DNA of 64,000 bases from Sorangium aterium (GTDB taxonomy: Bacteria; Myxococcota_A; Polyangia; Polyangiales; Polyangiaceae), in the NCBI RefSeq assembly GCF_028368935.1, contig NZ_JAQNDK010000001.1, forward strand, positions 496,001 through 560,000. The letters run 5' to 3'. This document shows, piece after piece, positions 60,438 to 64,000 of this stretch. The notes below the pieces were generated by a model, which saw only the letters and a program-made list of their open reading frames with translations, searched no databases and was not told the origin of the DNA. Within the stretch, counting starts at the first letter, position 1, and each line of letters starts with the position of its first letter. Position numbers and translations under genes: made by a program.

Positions 60438-63017
60438 TCAGCTCGCGATGCGCCGGAGCACGATGACCGGCCGCCCCGCGTCGCGCGAGCGATCGATATC
60501 CACCTTGCAGTCGAGCATCCAGTCGTTGTGGTCCTCCGGATCGGCGATGATCTGCTGGACCACCCAGGAGCCGCCGTCCTCGGCGGGGTGGATGATCGTG
60601 TTGCTCGGGCTCCGGGCCGCCGGATCGGTGCGGATCGCGGCGTGCTCCGCGTAATAGCCCCGGAGCGCCTCGTCCAGCCGCTCCGCCGTCCAGGGCGCCT
60701 CCTCCCCCTCCACCATCTCGGAGGCGACCTCGTAGTCGCGGCGGGCCAGCGCGCGCAGGAAGAAGAAGAGCTCGTTCCTCACGAGCACCGTGAAGTCCTT
60801 GACGTTCCGCGTGACGTCGAACGCGGCCGGCTCCCCGGCGCCGCCCGGGGCCGCCGAGCGCGGCTGGAACGACGGGTCGCGCAGCCGCTCCCACTCGTCG
60901 AGCAGGCTCGAGTCCACGCCCCGGATGAGCGCCCGGAAATAGGCGATCATGTCGATGGTGTCGCTGTCCTTCGCGTACTCGGGCACCGTCTGGACGAGCG
61001 CCTTGTACACCTCGGAGACGTACCTGAGGAGCAGCCCCTCCGCCCGCTCCAGGTTGTACTCCCGGATGTACTCGCTGAACGACAGGTATTGCTCGTACAT
61101 CTCGCGCGCCACGCCCTTCGGGCGGATGTTCTCCTGCCCTACCCAGGGGTGCCGCCGCGCGAAGTCGTTGAAGGTCCCGTAGATGAACTCGCGGTTCGGC
61201 CTCGGATAATCGAGCTTCTCGAGCTCCTCCATCCGCTGCTCGTACTCCACGCCCGCCGCCTTCAGCTCCGCGAGCTTCTCTGTCTTCAGCCGATCGAGCT
61301 GCTTTTGCAGGATGAGATCGGGGTTCTCGAGGATCGACTCGACGAGCGTCAAGAGATCGAGCGGATACGTGCCGCTGTCGGGATCCAGCTTGCCCACCGT
61401 CTCGAGCACGTAGAGCGAGAGCGCGTGGTTCAGGGAGAAGTCCTCCTGGAGATCCGCGTTGATGCGGATGCGCTTGCCCGGCCCGTCTTCCCTGGGGACG
61501 AACTCGATGATGCGCGCCTCCACGAGCGAGCGGAAGAGGAGCATCGCCGTCCTCCCGTGCTGGCGCCGGACCGCCGGCCGATCGTGGGTGCTGCGGATGA
61601 GCCGCTTCAGCGCCTGACAGCCGCCCTCCTCGCGCCCGAGCACGTTGACGAGCATGCCGTGCGTGACCTGGAACCGGGACACGAGCGGCTCGGGCGGCGA
61701 CTGGATCAGCTTCTCGAACGTCTGCCGGTCCCAGTGCACATAGCCCTTCTCCGGCGGCTTCTTCCTGACGATCTTCCGCCGCTTGGCCGGGTCGTTCCCC
61801 GCCTTCGCCTCGAGCCTCATGTTCTCGATGACGTGCTCCGGCGCCTGGGCGACGACGCTCCCCTGCGTGTCGAACCCTTTCCGGCCCGCCCGGCCGCTGA
61901 TCTGCTGGAAGTCACGCACGCTCAGGATGGCCGTCTTCTCGCCGTCGAACTTGCAGAGCTTCGTGAACAGCACCGTTCGGATGGGGATGTTGACGCCGAC
62001 GCCGAGCGTGTCCGTGCCACAGATGATCTTGAGGTGCCCCTGCTGGGCCAGCTTCTCGACGAGCAGCCTGTATTTCGGCAAGAGCCCCGCGTGGTGGAGC
62101 CCGATCCCGTGCCTGACGAAGCGCTGCACCTCGCGGCCGTAGGGGCTCGAGAACTTGAAGGGGCCCCCGAACGCGGACCCCGGCCCTGCGCCCGCGAGGG
62201 CGGCGGTGATCGCCCGCTTCTCCTCCTTGGTGCAGTAGTCCTGGCTCATCAGGTTCTGCGCCTCCTCGGCGCAGCCCCGCTGCGTGAAGCTCACGATGTA
62301 GATCGGCGCCTTGCCGCTCTTCACGAGGGTCGCGACGGTCTCGTGGAGCGGCGTCTCGCGGTACTCGAAGTCGAGCGGCACCGGGCGCACGGTCGACTTG
62401 ACCACGGCCGTCTGCTCGCCCGTCAGGCGCGTGATCTCCTCCTGGAAGAACTCGGTGCCTCCGAGCGTGGCGCTCATGAGCAGGAACCTCGCCTGCGGCA
62501 GCGTGAGCAGCGGGATCTGCCAGGCCGCGCCGCGATCGCGATCCGAGTAGTAGTGGAACTCGTCCATGATCACGTAGTCGCAGAGCGCCTTCTCGCCCTC
62601 GCGGAGCGCGATGTTCGCGAGGATCTCCGCCGTGCAGCAGATGATGGGCGCGTCGCGGTTCACGGCCGCGTCGCCCGTCAACATGCCCACGTTCTCGGGG
62701 CCGAAGTCGTTGCAGAGCGAGAAGAACTTCTCGCTGACGAGCGCCTTGATCGGGCACGTGTAGTACGACTTCATCCCCTCCGCGATCGCCTTGAAGTGCA
62801 TGGCGGCCGCGACGAGCGACTTGCCCGAGCCGGTCGGCGTGTTGAGGATCACGTTCTTGCCGCCGAAGATCTCGAGGATGGCCTCCTCCTGCGCCGGGTA
62901 GAGCTCGAGCCCCCGCTCGGCGACGTAGTCGAGGAAGCCGTTCAGCAGGTCGTCGGCCGTGAAGTCGTGAGATGACGGCGGGAGGCGAGCGAGGAGCGGA
63001 GCGGTGGCTTGATCCAT
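60438..63017 (-). CDS. Ski2-like DEAD/DEAH-box RNA helicase with DUF3516-type C-terminus
   Basis: An 859-residue superfamily 2 helicase. Motifs in order are YPAQEEAIL (Q-like), TPTGSGKS (60-67), IMDEFHYY (Asp152-Glu-Phe-His in place of DEAH), [33 protein letters not shown] and [12 protein letters not shown] (motif VI). The QISGRAGR form and the helical C-terminal half ([37 protein letters not shown]) match the Ski2-like group with the DUF3516 domain. It unwinds RNA or RNA/DNA with ATP; the target is unknown. ATG at 63017 starts the conserved part; an ATG at 63059 would add 14 residues. Confidence 0.93.
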   Translation of the reverse strand: MDQATAPLLARLPPSSHDFTADDLLNGFLDYVAERGLELYPAQEEAILEIFGGKNVILNTPTGSGKSLVAAAMHFKAIAEGMKSYYTCPIKALVSEKFFSLCNDFGPENVGMLTGDAAVNRDAPIICCTAEILANIALREGEKALCDYVIMDEFHYYSDRDRGAAWQIPLLTLPQARFLLMSATLGGTEFFQEEITRLTGEQTAVVKSTVRPVPLDFEYRETPLHETVATLVKSGKAPIYIVSFTQRGCAEEAQNLMSQDYCTKEEKRAITAALAGAGPGSAFGGPFKFSSPYGREVQRFVRHGIGLHHAGLLPKYRLLVEKLAQQGHLKIICGTDTLGVGVNIPIRTVLFTKLCKFDGEKTAILSVRDFQQISGRAGRKGFDTQGSVVAQAPEHVIENMRLEAKAGNDPAKRRKIVRKKPPEKGYVHWDRQTFEKLIQSPPEPLVSRFQVTHGMLVNVLGREEGGCQALKRLIRSTHDRPAVRRQHGRTAMLLFRSLVEARIIEFVPREDGPGKRIRINADLQEDFSLNHALSLYVLETVGKLDPDSGTYPLDLLTLVESILENPDLILQKQLDRLKTEKLAELKAAGVEYEQRMEELEKLDYPRPNREFIYGTFNDFARRHPWVGQENIRPKGVAREMYEQYLSFSEYIREYNLERAEGLLLRYVSEVYKALVQTVPEYAKDSDTIDMIAYFRALIRGVDSSLLDEWERLRDPSFQPRSAAPGGAGEPAAFDVTRNVKDFTVLVRNELFFFLRALARRDYEVASEMVEGEEAPWTAERLDEALRGYYAEHAAIRTDPAARSPSNTIIHPAEDGGSWVVQQIIADPEDHNDWMLDCKVDIDRSRDAGRPVIVLRRIAS

Positions 63018-63340
63018 GGCGGCTGTCGGGCGCGCGCCCGCGGGCGCGGGCGCACCCATGCAGAAGCCTGGTTTCAGCGCGAATGCAAGCAAACTCCTCC
63101 ATGTCCAGGTCGGATCGCCGACGACGCGCTGTCGGAACGGGAGCGACGCAGCGGGCGGAACCGACACCGCTGACGCGCCGGCGCGACAGACACGGCAGAC
63201 GGAAGAGGCGGAGCAGGCGCAGCAGGCTCCGTCCAGGCGATCCGGACGAGCAGAGGACGGAGGCGATCGGGTCGCCATGCCGCCCGCAGCGTCACGCGAT
63301 CGTGATAGCGTGGCCGGACGAAACAGCAGGAGGGAACACC
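63018..63340. other. 323-bp divergent intergenic region
   Basis: It separates the helicase gene from the PAS gene. Sequence is GC-rich with purine-heavy low complexity at 63180-63260. No hairpin or repeat of note and no clear promoter boxes could be fixed. The last bases contain the AGGAGGG ribosome-binding site of the PAS gene (63328-63334). Confidence 0.5.
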
Positions 63341-64000
63341 ATGCACACACGGCCGATCGGGCCGGTGCATGGAGGATCGGGACGGGCGGGGATGGGGGAG
63401 AGGGCCGGACAGCCAGTCTGGGCGACGCGATCGCCCAGCAGGGGGACCGCGCAGATCGACGCGTCGAGCGGGCGGATCCTGCGCGTCAGCAGCTCGCTTT
63501 GCCTGCTGCTGGGGTACTCGGAGGACGAGCTTCGCCAGAAGAAGCTGTCGGATCTCGCCCTGCCGGAAGACCGCACGGGCTCGCTCGCGGCGTGGCGCTC
63601 GCTCCTCGAAGCGGACGAGGAGGACCTCACGTTCGAGATGCGCTGCCGCTGCAAGGACGGCGGCGTCCGCTGGCTCCACGTGACAGGCGTCTTCGTCCGT
63701 GACGTCCGGCAGAGGCCGTATCGCGCGGTGGTGCTCGTCGAGGACATCACCGAGCCAAGGAACGCGGAGGAGCGGGCGCTCGCCGCGGAGCAGGCGCTGG
63801 CGGAGAGCGAGGCCAGGCTGCGGAACATCTTCTACAGCGACATGGCCCCGATGGCCTTCTGGACGCATGACGGACGCATCGTCGAGGCGAACGACGCCTA
63901 TCTGAAGCTCGTGGGCCACACGCGGGAAGAGGTCACGGCCGGCCTGGTCCGCTGGGATGCCGACATGTCGCCGGAGGATCGCGCCGCCGGCGACCGCGCC
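63341..64000 (+). CDS. PAS-domain sensor protein, 5' part (runs off the window)
   Basis: The first 220 codons of a gene with no stop before the window ends. AGGAGGG lies 6 bases before the ATG. After a ~45-residue basic lead comes a PAS domain ([58 protein letters not shown]), a short coiled-coil link ([16 protein letters not shown]), and the start of a second PAS domain ([20 protein letters not shown], then VGHTREE). Serial PAS domains with this link are usual in sensor histidine kinases, or in guanylate cyclases and anti-sigma regulators. The effector domain is outside the window. Confidence 0.85.
   Translation, partial: MHTRPIGPVHGGSGRAGMGERAGQPVWATRSPSRGTAQIDASSGRILRVSSSLCLLLGYSEDELRQKKLSDLALPEDRTGSLAAWRSLLEADEEDLTFEMRCRCKDGGVRWLHVTGVFVRDVRQRPYRAVVLVEDITEPRNAEERALAAEQALAESEARLRNIFYSDMAPMAFWTHDGRIVEANDAYLKLVGHTREEVTAGLVRWDADMSPEDRAAGDRA

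Overview
This 64 kb window is very GC-rich and reads like a chromosome segment of a large-genome myxobacterium, most like the Polyangiales (Sorangium group). The pointers are eukaryote-like Ser/Thr kinases (one fused to an AAA ATPase module), many Cys-rich or Ala/Pro-rich lipoproteins, myxobacterial Cys-rich repeats, SBBP propeller proteins, and frequent GTGA/ATGA start-stop overlaps. I saw no phage, transposase, CRISPR array, rRNA or tRNA gene. The taxonomic call is inference from gene content only.

Region 1 (1-7.4 kb): a zinc-ribbon protein and a lipoprotein on the minus strand, then a Ser/Thr kinase overlapping by four bases a most unusual protein: an inactive kinase-like domain, one membrane helix and a five-haem c-type cytochrome in a single chain. 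A secreted protein follows on the opposite strand.

Region 2 (7.9-19.5 kb): a second redox block. One protein carries two cyclic-nucleotide domains, four ferredoxin-type clusters and membrane helices. Three overlapping genes follow: a Cys-rich VWA lipoprotein, a Cys-rich-repeat lipoprotein, and a protein joining four c-type haems, a membrane helix, two Fe-S motifs and a FAD/NAD(P) oxidoreductase. A VWA protein follows. Together with Region 1 this looks like a signalling-linked transmembrane electron-transfer system and is the most interesting part of the window.

Region 3 (19.5-25.9 kb): an SBBP propeller lipoprotein; a relic zone with a 109-bp copy of the VWA gene's 3' end joined to an SBBP fragment; mltG; a quinone oxidoreductase and a TauD-like dioxygenase; and a lipoprotein.

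Region 4 (25.9-38.8 kb): a three-gene minus-strand operon (MscS-like channel and two CPA2-type antiporters), glk, thrS with an insertion of about 115 residues, the zwf-opcA-pgl operon of the oxidative pentose phosphate pathway, and a DUF433 gene.

Region 5 (39-52 kb): a CxGxC-repeat lipoprotein, a 1269-residue kinase/ATPase coupled to a PlsC acyltransferase, a Uma2 nuclease-fold protein, decayed CheB/CheR/histidine-kinase remnants around a response regulator, a HEAT-like DNA alkylation repair protein with a Lys/Ala/Pro tail, a ferritin-like protein and an S9 peptidase.

Region 6 (52-64 kb): a complete kdp potassium-uptake operon (a 26-residue membrane peptide, kdpF, A, B, C, D, E), a Ski2-like helicase with a DUF3516-type C-terminus, and the start of a PAS sensor gene that leaves the window. 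Kdp and the channel/antiporter operon make potassium and osmotic homeostasis a second theme.
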